From positions 186,001 to 250,000 of the forward strand of contig MNCI01012718.1 of the NCBI GenBank assembly GCA_015680685.1: a stretch of DNA of 64,000 nt. The letters run 5' to 3'. The position numbers and the translations under genes were made by a program. The stretch's first letter is position 1. Each line of letters starts with the position of its first letter. The stretch comes from Gnetum montanum (lineage: Eukaryota > Streptophyta > Gnetopsida > Gnetales > Gnetaceae). The notes under the pieces were generated by a model. It saw only the letters and a list, made by a program, of their open reading frames with translations, was not told where the DNA came from and made no database searches. Positions 1-10,937 of this stretch are shown piece by piece.

Positions 1-671
1 CTTTTTTAGGCCATTAGTGATGTGAATTTTCCTATCATCTTACAAGCTTTGAAAGGTCATCATGTGACCTTTCTACAACAATGGAGGGGGTACTTATACT
101 CTACTATTTTAGACTAAAAAGAACAATGCATCATAATTAGATGAAATATTTCATATGCTTATAAAAATAAAATAGAAACCTATAGTGTTTGCAAAAAATA
201 TCCTTGATTCATGGGTTAGGTTCCTCCAACTTGATTCATAGGTCAAGTTCCTTAGTAATGAGCATTCTTTTGCATTTCCTTTTTAAATCATTTATATTTC
301 ACCATACTTGTTTTAGCTCTTGAAGCACACCTTAGAGTATTGTCCTCTATTTTTTTTTTGTTTCTCAACATCTCTATTGAAATAGAACAAAAAATATTTT
401 GTTTTCCTATATATTTATTATTTTTTAAATATATTTCCAACATGTATTTTAAAGCATATTTCTTATGAATAAAGTATTTAAACATTTAATCATAATCCAT
501 ATAAAAATTAGGTCAACAAATTTATTACTATTCCAATCAGTCACTTCCATCATAGTTCAAGCAAAGCACACACACAACCTCACAACAAAACATGCACACA
601 AATACACAGAAAGACTATTATGATCATTAATGTAAAAAATCAAGGAGAAGTGGTTCATTACACACCATCTC
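1..671. other. Unassigned AT-rich flank, no gene seen
   Basis: AT-rich sequence left of the AthN-1 3' LTR. The only open frame (288-485, minus) is short, lysine/isoleucine-rich and without recognisable similarity. I see no repeat shared with the rest of the window. It is probably the target DNA or another, unrecognised old repeat. Confidence 0.5.
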
Positions 672-1536
672 TCATGAGTGACGAGGTACCCCTACACTCA
701 ACCATACAAATACGAGTGTGTACACATGATCTGGTTGAACTCTATGGATGGACTAGTTGTGACACCTAGATAGTTATACATTGATCACAATTTGCTATCT
801 TCCCACCTGGACTAGTATTTGCTTTGTCACATATGGTTTAGTCTAGAGTGAGGTATATGATGTGATTTCTAATACTACGCTACTCCTAAAGATGATGAGA
901 AATAACTTGATTAAGCGAATAAGCAACAGGAAACAAAATCTAAGCTAGCCTAAATGTGATGAGCATCTGTCCTTAATCATTCATATGCATCTTGGACTTT
1001 GTGTACTACTTCTGGGGTTACCAAGCACACATGACTTAGGGCACTACTTGTTACACCACTAGGTTACCATGTAGTTACACTTAAATGTTCATGATTAAGA
1101 CATACTCATTCCATGTTCATAACAAGAATAGTAAATGACAATAAAAGAAATATTAACTAAGAAAAAAATAATAAATAATTAACAATTAAAAAAAGTAAAA
1201 GCTAAGTGAATGCTGCAATGATGGAGTAATCTCAATCTTTATTGCCTATTATGTGCATGTCCAAGTACGTCACACTTGAACAAAGGTTCCATACAATTAC
1301 AAGCATCACATCATGGCCATGCACTTGGGAAAAGAATTGAAAACTAACTAAAAACTGACAAAGAGACTTGACCCAAAGACTTACTAAAAAGATTCCTTCA
1401 TCGTGTGCCCGAATGCTATATTTATAGGCTACACAGGAATCACGATATCATATATATGATATTGTATCCAAGTTGTGATATTGCATACCTGATATCGTGT
1501 ACCCGATATTGGGGCATGGAAAACCATGATTCATCA
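672..1536 (-). repeat. AthN-1 3' LTR (Athila-like family)
   Basis: LTR of about 865 bp on the minus strand, starting TGATGAATC (right end) and ending in the family's conserved terminal block, the reverse complement of GGTACCTC..CACTCATCA (left end). It matches the LTRs at 44937-45757, 46344-47187, 52238-53067 and 56996-57827. A purine-rich tract (plus-strand TACCCCCATGA, 1537-1547) abuts its U3 side, which makes it the 3' LTR of a minus-strand element. The end at 672 is inferred by alignment, because one terminal base is changed. Confidence 0.88.
1419..1515 (-). promoter_or_regulatory. LTR U3 core promoter: TATA box plus GATATC cluster
   Basis: Reading the minus strand, degenerate GATATC palindromes (1441-1515) lie directly upstream of TATAAATA (plus-strand TATTTATA, 1419-1426). 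The same order and spacing recur in every LTR of this family in the window. The TATA box position fits initiation of the genomic RNA about 30 bp further into the LTR. Confidence 0.7.
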
Positions 1537-1547
1537 TACCCCCATGA
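1537..1547 (-). other. Polypurine tract of AthN-1
   Basis: Minus strand TCATGGGGGTA directly precedes the LTR start TGATGA. The equivalent tract precedes LTRs at 45757 and 52238, as expected of the plus-strand primer next to a 3' LTR. Confidence 0.75.
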
Positions 1548-1699
1548 CTGAATAAAAACTCGTCCTCGAGTCAAACAAAATGAGAAACAAGTTCATTTGA
1601 TTACATAGTTGATAGGTATGGGATTATGGACTAACTATGGATTATTTCATGCTACAGTGTAGGACTAGAAAAAACAAAATTGGGACACCAACACAAAAC

Positions 1700-4449
1700 A
1701 AAAAATACAAAATTGTTTGGAACCCATGTGGTTCCTGGTAGTGGTGGCTCCTCCATGGGCTTTTCCCTTTATCTTGTGCTCTAAGCTTTGGAAATGGATA
1801 CTTCTGAAGGAGTGCCTGAAGTTTTTCTTCCTCTGTTTGGGGATCATGTGCTATTCATGCTGATGTTCCAATATTTGATAGAGTTAGCACCTCCCATGAA
1901 CACGACAGTTGTGGAAACATTTGATTAAATTTGACATACCATAACATAAATAGCTAGTGTTCCTCCTCGTAGGCTCTGGCTTTGTCTCTACATTCTTGAT
2001 AGTTTGTAAACTGTCGAGCCAAGTTTGCTGCAACATACTTTTGACCTTGGTAGCTTGCTTTTACCACCTCTAGTTTAGAGTTTGCTACCTCCAATTTCTG
2101 TAATGTCTTTTTATGTTTAGTAAACTTTGTTTTGTATTTGGCATAGGTGGTAGCTACTTATTTTTCTAGCTTAGTTCTTAGGCATCCTGCTGTTAACATG
2201 GCCAAGTTGGCATATCGTAGGTTTGCCAACTCCATGTATTTTGTGAGATCCTAGATTTGCAGGTCTTGGCTCTTTAATTTTATTTGATGGATAAAGGCAT
2301 AAGTGTCCAATATGGCCTGCCAGTCAGTGTTTTAAGCACTAAAAGATTTGATGTAGGTCTTAGCCATGTGGATCTCTTTTTCAATGATCTCTTTATACAT
2401 CCCCACCTAATGCTAGAAATGCTCCTTCAAATTTTCATGTTTCTTAGCTTTGTTTTAACACGTGCTTATTTCAATGACTATCTTTTGACAGATGGTGCGT
2501 ACCTCCTTCATTGAGAGGGTTTTATTCTCTCTAGCCGAGTGACTTATATCTTGGTTGACTCTTATTAGTTGTTCTCTCATTTACTGAAAAATTTTCTCGA
2601 GAACATTCTTTTATTTTTCAATTATTATCAACTACATATTTTTGATAGCAAAGAAGTTTATTTTCTTCTCGTAAGGCCTTGAGTGCTTTTTTGTGTACAT
2701 ATGTCTAAGCCTATGCTTTTGAAGCATCCCAATAAGCCTTCTCCTTTGCCATTTCTACCCTTTTATTCTCCTCTAATAATTTATTTAGTTGCTCTATTCT
2801 AAATGATTCTAGCTGATCAGCTGGAATGAGTTGGGACGGATCCGATTGTTCAACTTGTAGGACAACAAACTTCTCTTGGAGTCTCCTCAACTCATCTTCT
2901 ACTTGTTCGGCCCTAACCTCAACCATAACTAGCTTTCCCTTAGTGGAGATGAGGTTTGATTGTGCCGCGTGACATCTTGGGGGATGTCAAACAAGGATGT
3001 CATTACTTATCTTGTTTACAGTAAATGATCCAAAGCATCCTCATGTTCTACAGGAGTCATTGAAGTATTAGCTAGAACTTGAGCATCATGTGCTCTTGTG
3101 AGATTCGTTGGTGGCACAACAGGGATGTTAAATGACTCTTTGATGTGATTCATGATCACTTCTACTGCTTTGGTTGCATCTTGGTGTTGCATGATGACCA
3201 TTGTGGCACCTTCACCAATTTTCAATTGTACTTGAAATGATGCAGTATTCCCAGAAATCTGTTGTGACCAATGCAACTCCCCTTCTCTTGTTTGTATTGA
3301 GACCTTGCCCCTTAAATGATTGATTGATATGGTGGGTTTTATAGCATCATTTATCACCTTGAAGAGATTGGCCTCATCCTAACTTCCCTAACTGACTGTT
3401 TTTGCGATGGCCCTGAGTTGGCTCATTGATGGTCAGTAATCTTATAGTGGCAGTGGTAACTGGTCCTGCTGGCCCATAGGCTATGTGCTGGGCCCTACTT
3501 CTTGTTGTTGATTGAGCCTCATGTCTAGAAGTTGTCTAGGCCCTGTTGTTTAAGGCGTAGTGGCCCAACTGTCTACTCTTGTTTAGGTTCTAGTGTTTCA
3601 CCAACATCTTTTCTTAGTGCTAGTGGCTTTAGTAATTCGGCATACGAATCATTTTGAGCTTTTCTGGGGACATCATTAGTGTACCCTAGAATTCTAACAT
3701 GCTAGCACAACTTCTTGATTAGACATGGAAAGGGTAATGTAAACTTTCCTATCTTGCGTTCTTCGAATTGCCTCACTATTTCTATTAGATACAAATGGGG
3801 CAAATTGACATCAACCTTTTTGATCAATATTGTGCTTCCTCTAGTCCTGTTTAGCCCCTTCATTGGGAAGATGTGATAGGTGCCAATTTTGAAGTAAATT
3901 CTCTCTTCAAGGGTGGGTTCTCCATATGTTTTGTCTTCCTTATCGTACGTCCTCTTTAGTCATACTTTTCTTGCATCAACATTGGAGCGAGTGGAAAAAT
4001 GAGCAACTTTGGGCCTTGTATTAAGAAGATTCAGAACTTTTGCAATGGCCTTTGCGGAGAAATCAATTGAAATTCCACCAATGTTAGCGGTGGTGCCTTC
4101 CTCTTTATTATGCCAAAATTGATAAGTTTCCCCCAAATACCATTCTCAACTTTCTGAGAGGATAGGCCATAGTGGAGATCCCTTGAGTTGATCTTTGACT
4201 GGTTTAGGGGAAAATTCGGTAAAAGATCCAAAATTAAGTTCCATGACCACTGTAGTAGATGTGGACCTTTCTCGAATGACCTAAATGCATTCTAGGGACA
4301 ATGTGAGATGTTGTCCTTGTTTAGGTGCCCTGCCTTCTCCACCTTCTGCTTGACCAGATTGTGTAGTAACAGGGGTTTCTTGATGGATGATAAATGATTG
4401 TGCCTCCTATTCTACAGAAGATTCTTGGCCTCTACCTCTCCTTGGGTGT
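1700..4449 (-). pseudogene. AthN-1 ORF2, coiled-coil accessory protein (interrupted)
   Basis: Decayed ORF2 of the AthN family, read on the minus strand. Its first codons are at 21350-21399, separated from the rest by the Tat-1 insertion at 4449/4450. In order it holds a folded block (about 4250-3770) with LRETYQFW-like and ERIYFKIGTYH motifs, a Q/P-rich linker, an open block at 3016-3357 (GEGATMVIMQHQD, TSMTPVEHEDALD), a heptad-rich segment at 2711-2926 (DQLESFRIEQLNKLL), and a long coiled-coil tail ending near 1720 with GGATTTRNHM. AthN-3 (61936 onward) has the same block order and AthN-2 keeps the ends. No protease, RT or integrase motif is present. Function is unknown. Weak likeness to the extra ORFs of plant gypsy elements is inference. 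Several stops and frameshifts make it non-functional here. Confidence 0.7.
4445..4449. repeat. Target-site duplication GGTGT, left copy
   Basis: GGTGT directly before the Tat-1 terminus TGTAACG. The identical GGTGT lies at 21345-21349 directly after the other Tat-1 terminus. Outside these copies, the AthN-1 ORF2 sequence continues on both sides. Confidence 0.9.
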
Positions 4450-5698
4450 TGTAACGACGGAAAATTTCGGCAGCTGGAAAATACCAAACAAAATTCCGTG
4501 TACACAGTTTTAACCATGGATCCGTGCGAGGGCTATGCTGGAAAAACGAATCCGCGGTGCCCTGAATGGTCTTGTCGATCAGACAGGGACTTACTAAATC
4601 AGTAAACCGATGGAGATTGTGAATATTTCGTGGATCGATTAGATACGATGAGTCGCAAAATGAGGGGAAAACAACGTAGAGGAATTATAACGATGATAAC
4701 GCTAACACGATAAGAGGAGGCAGACACGAGGGAAACACGTGGTTTCAAGATCTATGCTTTGACTTGAAGAATGAATATTTTGTATTCCACGTTACAATGG
4801 GGAGACCTCGATTACTTGATGTGAAGCAAACACAAAATAACTAGAAAATTGTCCAAGTAGAAGTACAGAATGAAGTCTGATCTACCTCGTAGGCCAGAGA
4901 TGGGATGCAAGGAAGGTCAAGTACTGACGTTTATCGATCAACTGCTTCTGATCAATAGAAACGCACAAACCACACCAGATGATCTCTTGATCTCTGATCT
5001 GCTCCTTTTTCCTTAGGTAGTCTTTGCTCGAAACTGCTGACGATCACCAATGAAGAAAGTTGTGTCTTCGCCAAAGGGGTAATCGCTCCTGCTGCCAATG
5101 CTCAAGCGAAATATCTCTTGTCTCTGTTGAAAGATAGTGCTGCCAAAATGATTGCCAGAAAATGCTCCTCTTTCTCTCTTTGTCTGGGTGTTTCCTCTGT
5201 TCTGTCTCGTTGCCTTTTTTTTTCTTCACCAACTGGGACATTTATAGGTTTGACAATATGTGGAGAAGGGATGGCTGTGATGACACGTGTCTCAGACCTT
5301 TCGAAATGCCGTTGACCTAACCAGCTTTGTGTTGAACTTTATGATTATGCACAATACGCTCATTTGCGTACTGTGCGTGTGAATAACAGATGTGCGTTGG
5401 GCATGTCTCAGCTGACTTTAGGCTACATTACACTCATTCGCGTTGTGTCGCGTGCAAGAGCGTAACAAAGCATGAAAACAATGTATTCAAGCTATTTTAC
5501 GCTCGTTTACGCCACCGAGTGTAGTGAAGCGTAAACGATGATTAGCTTGGCGATGCATTATGCTGAGATACGCTGCGTTGCGTAACGAGCGTAAGGTGCT
5601 CTATCCGCAAGAAAGGAAAAAGAGTTGATCTGTCGTGCTTCTTTTGGACTTTCTTTGACTTTTTCGAAGCTCATTACGCTACCGTGCATAACAGAGCG
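4450..5698 (-). repeat. Tat-1 3' LTR, 5'-truncated
   Basis: The first 1249 positions from the TGTAACGACGG terminus align without net length change to 19764-21012 of the 5' LTR. Beyond ACAGAGCG (5698) the two diverge. The last 332 bp of the full LTR (the start of U3) and a recognisable polypurine tract are absent here. A TATA-like element (plus CATTTATA, 5239-5246) is retained. It contains many GCGTAA/TTACGC words. Confidence 0.88.
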
Positions 5699-6492
5699 AT
5701 ATCTCTGCTATGACATTTAATTGCGTTGCGCCAGTTTGTGGACTTGATGGCAATGCGAGTGCGGAAAACGGGTGCTTGTGTATGTAGCTTTTGCATACAG
5801 GAAGTAGATGGTAGGGATGAAGCTGATTAAGAGCCAAGGGTAGGGTCACAAGGGGAAGAGGGATGCACTTCTAAGTGGACAGGCTAACCTGAGTAGCAAT
5901 TTCAAAACGCTGTTCGTACTTTACCGCTCAGATGAACACACCTTTGAACGACGTCCTCGAAACAAGTAACCTAAAACCACAGAAGAAAACAGAGGATGCC
6001 ATTGTCTGTGCGAACTGGAGGCGAGGTTGTTGAAACAAGTGCTATTAGAGGCAAGATGAAGTGATCGGGCCATGAAGGAGGAACTGTAGCACGAGGCCCG
6101 AATTTTTACCCTTAACGCTTGACCCAGCATATCGTCGCCAAAGAACATCAGACCCAGCGCATCTGACTGGTTATGCAAAGAACCGGCCAGATGAATCTGT
6201 GAAGCCAGGGCCTGATAGCGATGATGAGCGGAGATCCCCAAAGCCGTAGTTGATGTGCACGCCTTTGGGGTTCCGGACGGCGAAACTAACCTCTCAGAGG
6301 TACCACCGTTGGAATAAATGCGATAATGGCATCTCTGAGGGGTCAGTAGTATGCCCTTTGGCACATCCGAGGAATCAGTAGGATGCCGGTGGGGTAATGA
6401 CGCTGGGATTGTCCCAGCATCCCATCCCACGTGTCTTGCAGCTGCATGGAGATAATCACGCTCGCTTGAGTTGCATGAGAGCGGTTTGTACA
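5699..6492 (-). other. Tat-1 3' untranslated region
   Basis: Sequence between the truncated 3' LTR and the integrase-side repeat array. The long minus-strand open frame across 5921-7018 has no family likeness. Its N-terminal part is a translation of the repeat array, so I treat the region as non-coding. Confidence 0.55.
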
Positions 6493-7015
6493 CCCCAGTT
6501 TTAAGTCCTGGCAGACTGTCACTACTGGTTTTAAGTCTCAGCAGACCATGGTCCCAGTTTAAAGTCTGGGCAAACCAAGAAATGCTAGTTTTACGTCGTA
6601 GCGGATGGTGGCGAGGCTGATTTATGGTCTCAGCAGACCGTGCTGTGGATGTCAGTTTTATGTCATGACCCAGGGACAAGTCTGTGCTAGTTTTATGTCT
6701 CAGCAGACGGTTACTTACCTTTGTCAGTTTTATGTCATGACGGACAGCCGGTGCCATTTTAGCGTCATGGCGGACGCGTGCAAAAGATGCCAGTGTTTCG
6801 TCTTGGTGGACTTGTACAACATTGCCAGTTTTACGTCGTAGCGGACGGTCACAACTTGCCAGTTTTACGTCGTGGCAGATGGTCAGTACCAGTTTAGTGT
6901 CGTGGCGGACGCATGAGGGGAGTGCCAGTTTTACGTCATAGCGGACGTTTGTTGCCAGTTTAGCGTCGTAGTGGATGATTGTTACCAATTTAGTGTCGTA
7001 GCGGATGGTGATGGC
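6493..7015 (-). repeat. Array of ~24-26-bp repeats 3' of Tat-1 integrase
   Basis: Well over a dozen degenerate copies of a unit with plus-strand core CCAGTTTTACGTCGTAGCGG, separated by 5-20 bp of variable sequence. Related units occur at 26933-27276 after the Tat-2 integrase and, with a different second half, at 15229-15540 and 36247-36617. Tandem repeats in the 3' UTR are known from Tat/Ogre elements. Read on the minus strand, the array gives a spurious peptide repeat, R-H/Y-D-x-K-L. Confidence 0.85.
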
Positions 7016-7044
7016 CATACCTGATATTCACACTAGAGATGCAA

Positions 7045-8379
7045 CTATATGTAGTACCGCTTCAGATAGATATGATTGACAGGGTCTGATAACTTGTTGC
7101 TGTCGGCATCTGCTAACTTGAATGCCCCGTTGCTATACGCATCAGTCACCAAGAAAGGGCCCTCCCAGTTTGCAGAGAATTTGCCTACTGGTTCACGAAT
7201 AGCCTTGAGAACTAAATCTCCCTTCTTGATCAGACGCTGCTGAAGATTGTGACGATGCTTTTGCCTCTACTTGTCTTGATACCTTTCGATTGTATCAAGT
7301 GTCTGTATTTGCTTCTCTTCTACTAAGTCCAAATCCATAATCCGGGACTCAGTGTGTTTAGCCTCATTTATAATCGTGGAGAGGACCATTCTCAGAGAAG
7401 GAATTTGCAACTCGAGAGGTAGCACTGCTTCAGATCCGTAGACTAGGCTATAGGGTGTACTGTCTATAGCCGTCCTACATGTAGTATGATACGCCCATAG
7501 CACATAGAGGGTTTTTTTGTGCCACCGTTTCTTGTTGCTGTCGAGCATTTTCTTGAGCAGATTGATGATGACTTTGTTTGTTGCTTCAGCTTGACCATTC
7601 ACTTGCGGGTAGTAGGATGAGGAAAAAGATTGTTTAATGCCAAGGCTATCACAGAAGGATTTGGTTTCCATACTACTAAACTATGGTCCATTGTCGGTCA
7701 GGATAGTCATCAGGAGACCAAATCTGGTTACAATATTGGCTAAGATGAAATGGCAAATCTGTTGGGATGTGATCTTCCTTAAAGGAATAGCTTCTACCCA
7801 CTTTGTGAAGTACTCAGTTGCGGTAATTATGAAGCTGTGACCTATGGAAGATTTCGGCGTGATGGGACCTATGATGTCTAGTCCCCATCTTTGAAATGGC
7901 CATGTTATCTGAGTCATATGTAACTCTGTAGGTGACACGTGTATAAGGTTTGCATGACGTTGACAAGTGTCACAAGTTTTAACCTTTGTCAGACAATCCT
8001 TTTCCATGCGTGGCCAGTAGTATCCTAAGCGACGAATTTTTAGAGCCATAGCCCGTGGTGCTACGTGTCCTCCGCATAGTCCCTCGTGAACTTCACCAAC
8101 TATATGTTGTGCTTGGTTTTTGTCGACGCAAGTAAGCAGCACGCCATCAAAAGAGCATCTACAAAGAGTACTGTCTCCTATGATTACGTACTGCCTAGCT
8201 CGCTTGCGGATCACATCTTTCTGTGCACGTGTTAATTCAGGCAGTAGCTCGCCCTGCAGGAGGTAAGTTTTAATGTTTTTGTACCATTCTGGCGTGCATT
8301 TTTTGAGAAGAGAAGATATGTGCACCGCCTGAATGATAGGACCTGTACAATTTGTTATTAAAGCAGGACAAGTGTCGAG
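7045..8379 (-). pseudogene. Tat-1 integrase domain of pol
   Basis: Integrase would insert the cDNA into the chromosome. The N-terminal HHCC zinc domain is seen as HEGLCGGH followed by CDTCQ. The catalytic core shows all three acidic residues: GLDIIGPI, LTDNG and NGQAEATNK. The C-terminal part ends with SANWEGPF..NGAFKL..HIYLKRYYI, and the stop is at 7045-7047. One in-frame stop directly after TDNGP (near 7680) separates the two open segments (8379-7681 and 7671-7045). It lies at the end of one polyprotein with RT and RNase H (10524-8380). No chromodomain is visible, as usual in Tat. Catalytic residues are intact but the frame is broken. Confidence 0.88.
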
Positions 8380-8775
8380 TAGATGTGCGGGTATGTTCAA
8401 AGCCAGTGTAGCCAGCGCATCGGGCAGTGTGTTATCAGTGCGTGGCACGTGTTGGGCATCGATGGTCGTGAATCGCTTCAGAAGATCTTTAGCCATATCG
8501 CAGTAGGGCTGCAAATGTATAGCTTTGCAGGCGTAGACTCCTGTGATCTGATTTATGACGAGCATTGAATCACCCCTAACTGCCAAGTGTCGAACATCTA
8601 GTTCGCTTGTAGCTAGTAATCCCCTGGGGAGCCCCTCGTACTCTGCCACATTGTTCGTACAGGGGAAGGTCAAGCGATAAGTGTGAAGACACACATCCTC
8701 AGGTGATAGTGTAATAACGGTGGCGGCACTGCCACCTCTAGCGGTTGAAGCTCCATCGAAATACAATGTCGCTTC
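8380..8775 (-). CDS. Tat-1 second, archaeal-type RNase H (aRNH)
   Basis: Extra RNase H diagnostic of the Tat clade, lying between the retroviral-type RNase H and the integrase. The expected acidic residues are visible in order: LYFDGAST, NNVAEYEGL, GDSMLVINQI and TDNTLPDALATLA. It is part of a 488-residue open stretch (9147-7681, minus) that also covers the end of RNase H 1 and most of the integrase, so this domain itself has no stop. It would degrade RNA in RNA-DNA hybrids during reverse transcription, possibly replacing the first RNase H. The domain assignment rests on motif order and location. Confidence 0.85.
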
Positions 8776-9393
8776 GGGGCCTATCAACATAGGGCTTAAA
8801 CTATGTACATGTTCATCTGGGAACTCAGGCTCTATAGTTACGTGGTTGTTAATTGGTGACGTTACTAACTGGTCAGCTATCTCTTGGCCTTTCGTAGAAG
8901 ATTGGCCAATATAATGCAGATCGAATTCTGCCGTGATAGCCTTCCAGCGAGCTATTTTGCTACTTTCGTATAAGTTGTGCATAATGGCCCTAAGGATGTT
9001 GTTTTTACAGATGATGTTAACTTGGCTACGAAAAAGGTAATGTCTACACTTTTTGAGCGTAAATACTAATGCTAAGCAATTATGCTCTACTTCGTTGTAC
9101 CTCGTTTCGTACGCACATAGAGCATGACTCAAGTAGTAGATGGGCATTTACGACCCATCATCCCTCCTTTGACAGAGTAATGCTGCTAACGCTACGTTCG
9201 AAGTTGCGAGGTAAATGTAAAATGGTAGGTTCCTTTGTGGCGGGAAAACCGTTGGTAAGCATTGGAGTTCCTATTTTAGGTTGTCAAATGCACGCTGACA
9301 ATCATCCGTCCATTCGAAATTAACCCCCCTTTTAAGCAAATGCTGCATAGGATGTAGCTTGTCGGTTAATCTCGAGATGAACCGGCGTATAAA
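8776..9393 (-). pseudogene. Tat-1 retroviral-type RNase H domain of pol
   Basis: Follows RT directly. It shows the connection motif after RT (IRRFISRL...LHPMQHLL), then PIYYLSHAL, YNEVEHNCLALVF and CRHYLF, all typical of gypsy RNase H. Stops interrupt it near 9390 and around 9150. The usual TDH/TDN region reads CKNNILRAI, so one catalytic aspartate appears lost. That fits the view that in Tat elements this copy is relaxed while the downstream aRNH is kept. Confidence 0.75.
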
Positions 9394-10524
9394 CTATAAT
9401 TGTCCTTGTAACTCGTGTAATTGCTTGAGGTCTGTAGGAGGCGTTAACTTGACAATGGCTTTGACCTTATCAGGGTCAACTCGTATGCCGGTTTCCAACA
9501 CCACAAACCCCAGCATGCATCCGATTTTGACTCCAAATACGCATTTCTTTGGGTTAAGCCGGAGATCGTATTTGGAGCATCTTTTGAGGACTAACTCCAG
9601 GTCTTCTGAATGATCTTCCGACTTTAAAGATTTAACAGCTATATCGTCAACATAATCATTTAGTCTCCCTAAGAGGTAATCGCTAAAGATGTATGTCATG
9701 GCTCTTTGATACGTTGCTCCGACGTTTTTCAGGCCAAAAGGCATCATAGTGTAGCAAAAGGTGCCCTAGGGCGTCATGAACGTTGTTGTCAATTGATGTT
9801 CTAGGTTAATGCAGATCTGGTTATAGCTTGAAAAACCATCCATGAAGGACAGGAGCGCATGCCCAGCTGTCGTATCGACTAGTTGGTCGATACTCGGTAG
9901 TGGGAAGTTATCCTTGATTGTGGCCTTGTTTAAATCTCGGAAGTCTATGTAGATGCGTATGCTTCCAGTCTTCTTTGGGACGACTACAATGTTAGACACC
10001 CAATCCGAGTAATCGACCGCGCGGATGAAACCAGCCTGATACAGTTTGGTGATCTCATCACGCACAGCTAGCACGATTTCTGGCTTGATTTTTCATACCT
10101 TTTGCCTAGTTGCTTTAATCTGTGAGTCTAAGATTATGTTATACTGAATTAACCTAGGATCTAGTCCTGGCATATCCTCGTATGACCACGCAAATACCGT
10201 AATGTTGTCTTGCAGGACCTGTTTTATAGAATCGTGCATTTTCTGGTCTAGTAAAGAACTAACCTTAAGAATTTTGACCTCACCTTTATGCGTAATGATA
10301 GAAACCTCATTGAGGGGGTCTTCGGTTATGTCCCCAGCCTCCAGGTCTAGCGTGCGCGTCGACTGTTCTGGCCATTCTGGGGACGTTTCCGACGTGGCTA
10401 TGGTTACGTCGTCAAAGGAAGGGTTAATTTCTACTAGCATAGGGTCAAATTGCCTAACTACCCTCCTGTATGGGCCTGTCAAAGTTAGAGGTGCAGAAAA
10501 TGTTGCGTCCATTTGCCGACCGTC
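9394..10524 (-). pseudogene. Tat-1 reverse transcriptase exon of pol
   Basis: Copies element RNA into DNA. The exon would begin just after the acceptor at 10525-10527. Leader residues (LTGPYRRVV.., DNITVFAWSYEDMPGLDP) are typical of the region preceding Tat RT. RT motifs seen are VVVPKKTGSIRIYIDFRDLN, NFPLPSIDQLVD, LSFMDGFSSYNQI, MMPFGLKNVGATYQR and the active site NDYVDDI. Two defects are visible: a stop near 10090 between the leader and RT, and a stop in place of the conserved Trp of T-P-W-G-T-F near 9767 (Tat-2 keeps the Trp), a single G-to-A change. The active-site YVDD is intact. Confidence 0.9.
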
Positions 10525-10548
10525 CTGCAAAATCGCCAAATGCGTAAA
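10525..10548 (-). promoter_or_regulatory. Putative sense-strand 3' splice acceptor of Tat-1 pol
   Basis: Minus strand ATTTTGCAG/GA immediately precedes the open RT exon, with a CTAAT branch-like word about 30 nt upstream. Tat-2 has ATTTTGTAG/GA at the same place (30796-30804). Ogre-type Tat elements are known to carry an intron between protease and RT, so this is the likely acceptor. I could not identify the matching donor near the protease end. Confidence 0.55.
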
Positions 10549-10660
10549 TGATTAGGAGAGAGCATGATGTGGTGTTGTCGAACGTGGAAAGCTAACTGAA
10601 TTTTGAATATTGTAAACAGGCTATAATTAATGCTACCCGATTACGAGGTGATAAGATGTG

Positions 10661-10684
10661 GTAGTTTAACGTCATTTCAGACAG
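10661..10684 (+). repeat. Single copy of the GTTTAA(C/G)GTC repeat unit upstream of the antisense gene
   Basis: GTAGTTTAACGTCATTTCAG with a following ACAG resembles the array unit found elsewhere in Tat-1 and Tat-2. Tat-2 has three units at the corresponding place (30894-31055). Confidence 0.5.
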
Positions 10685-10781
10685 TGGCGCATGCGATATC
10701 TGCCGCATTAATACCTTGATTTTCGGGTTCCATTTTAGGAAAGTCCCGCTAAAGTTGGATATCAAGTCGGCGATTCTCGCA

Positions 10782-10937
10782 TATAAGTAAGTAGTTTTCG
10801 GTGAGAACGGGCTGTTGGCTGTCGCGAATTGAAATTCCTAACTGTTACAAAGCGAGAGAAAGAGGAGCAGAAGGTTAGAACATGTAATTTGTGAAGGCAT
10901 GAACGTGTGAAGCTGTGAAGGTTTTGAAATTGTGACA
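10782..10937 (+). promoter_or_regulatory. Putative promoter and 5' leader of Tat-1 antisense gene
   Basis: Plus-strand ATATAAGTA at 10781-10789 lies about 155 bp upstream of the first ATG (10938, context ACAATGG). Tat-2 has a clear TATAAATA (31309-31316) about 125 bp upstream of its matching ATG, so position is conserved although the box is weaker here. Confidence 0.5.

Noticed and set aside
5044-5315. Paired 65-residue frames repeated at 20358-20629
   Set aside because: They are duplicated because they lie in the two LTRs of Tat-1. They have no family likeness and overlap on both strands around the TATA region.
5921-7018. 365-residue minus-strand open frame with R-H-D-x-K-L repeats as a repeat protein gene
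   Set aside because: It is the translation of a short DNA repeat array with variable spacers and a UTR. Tat-2 has no matching frame at the same place, and the position (after integrase) is where Tat elements carry non-coding repeats.
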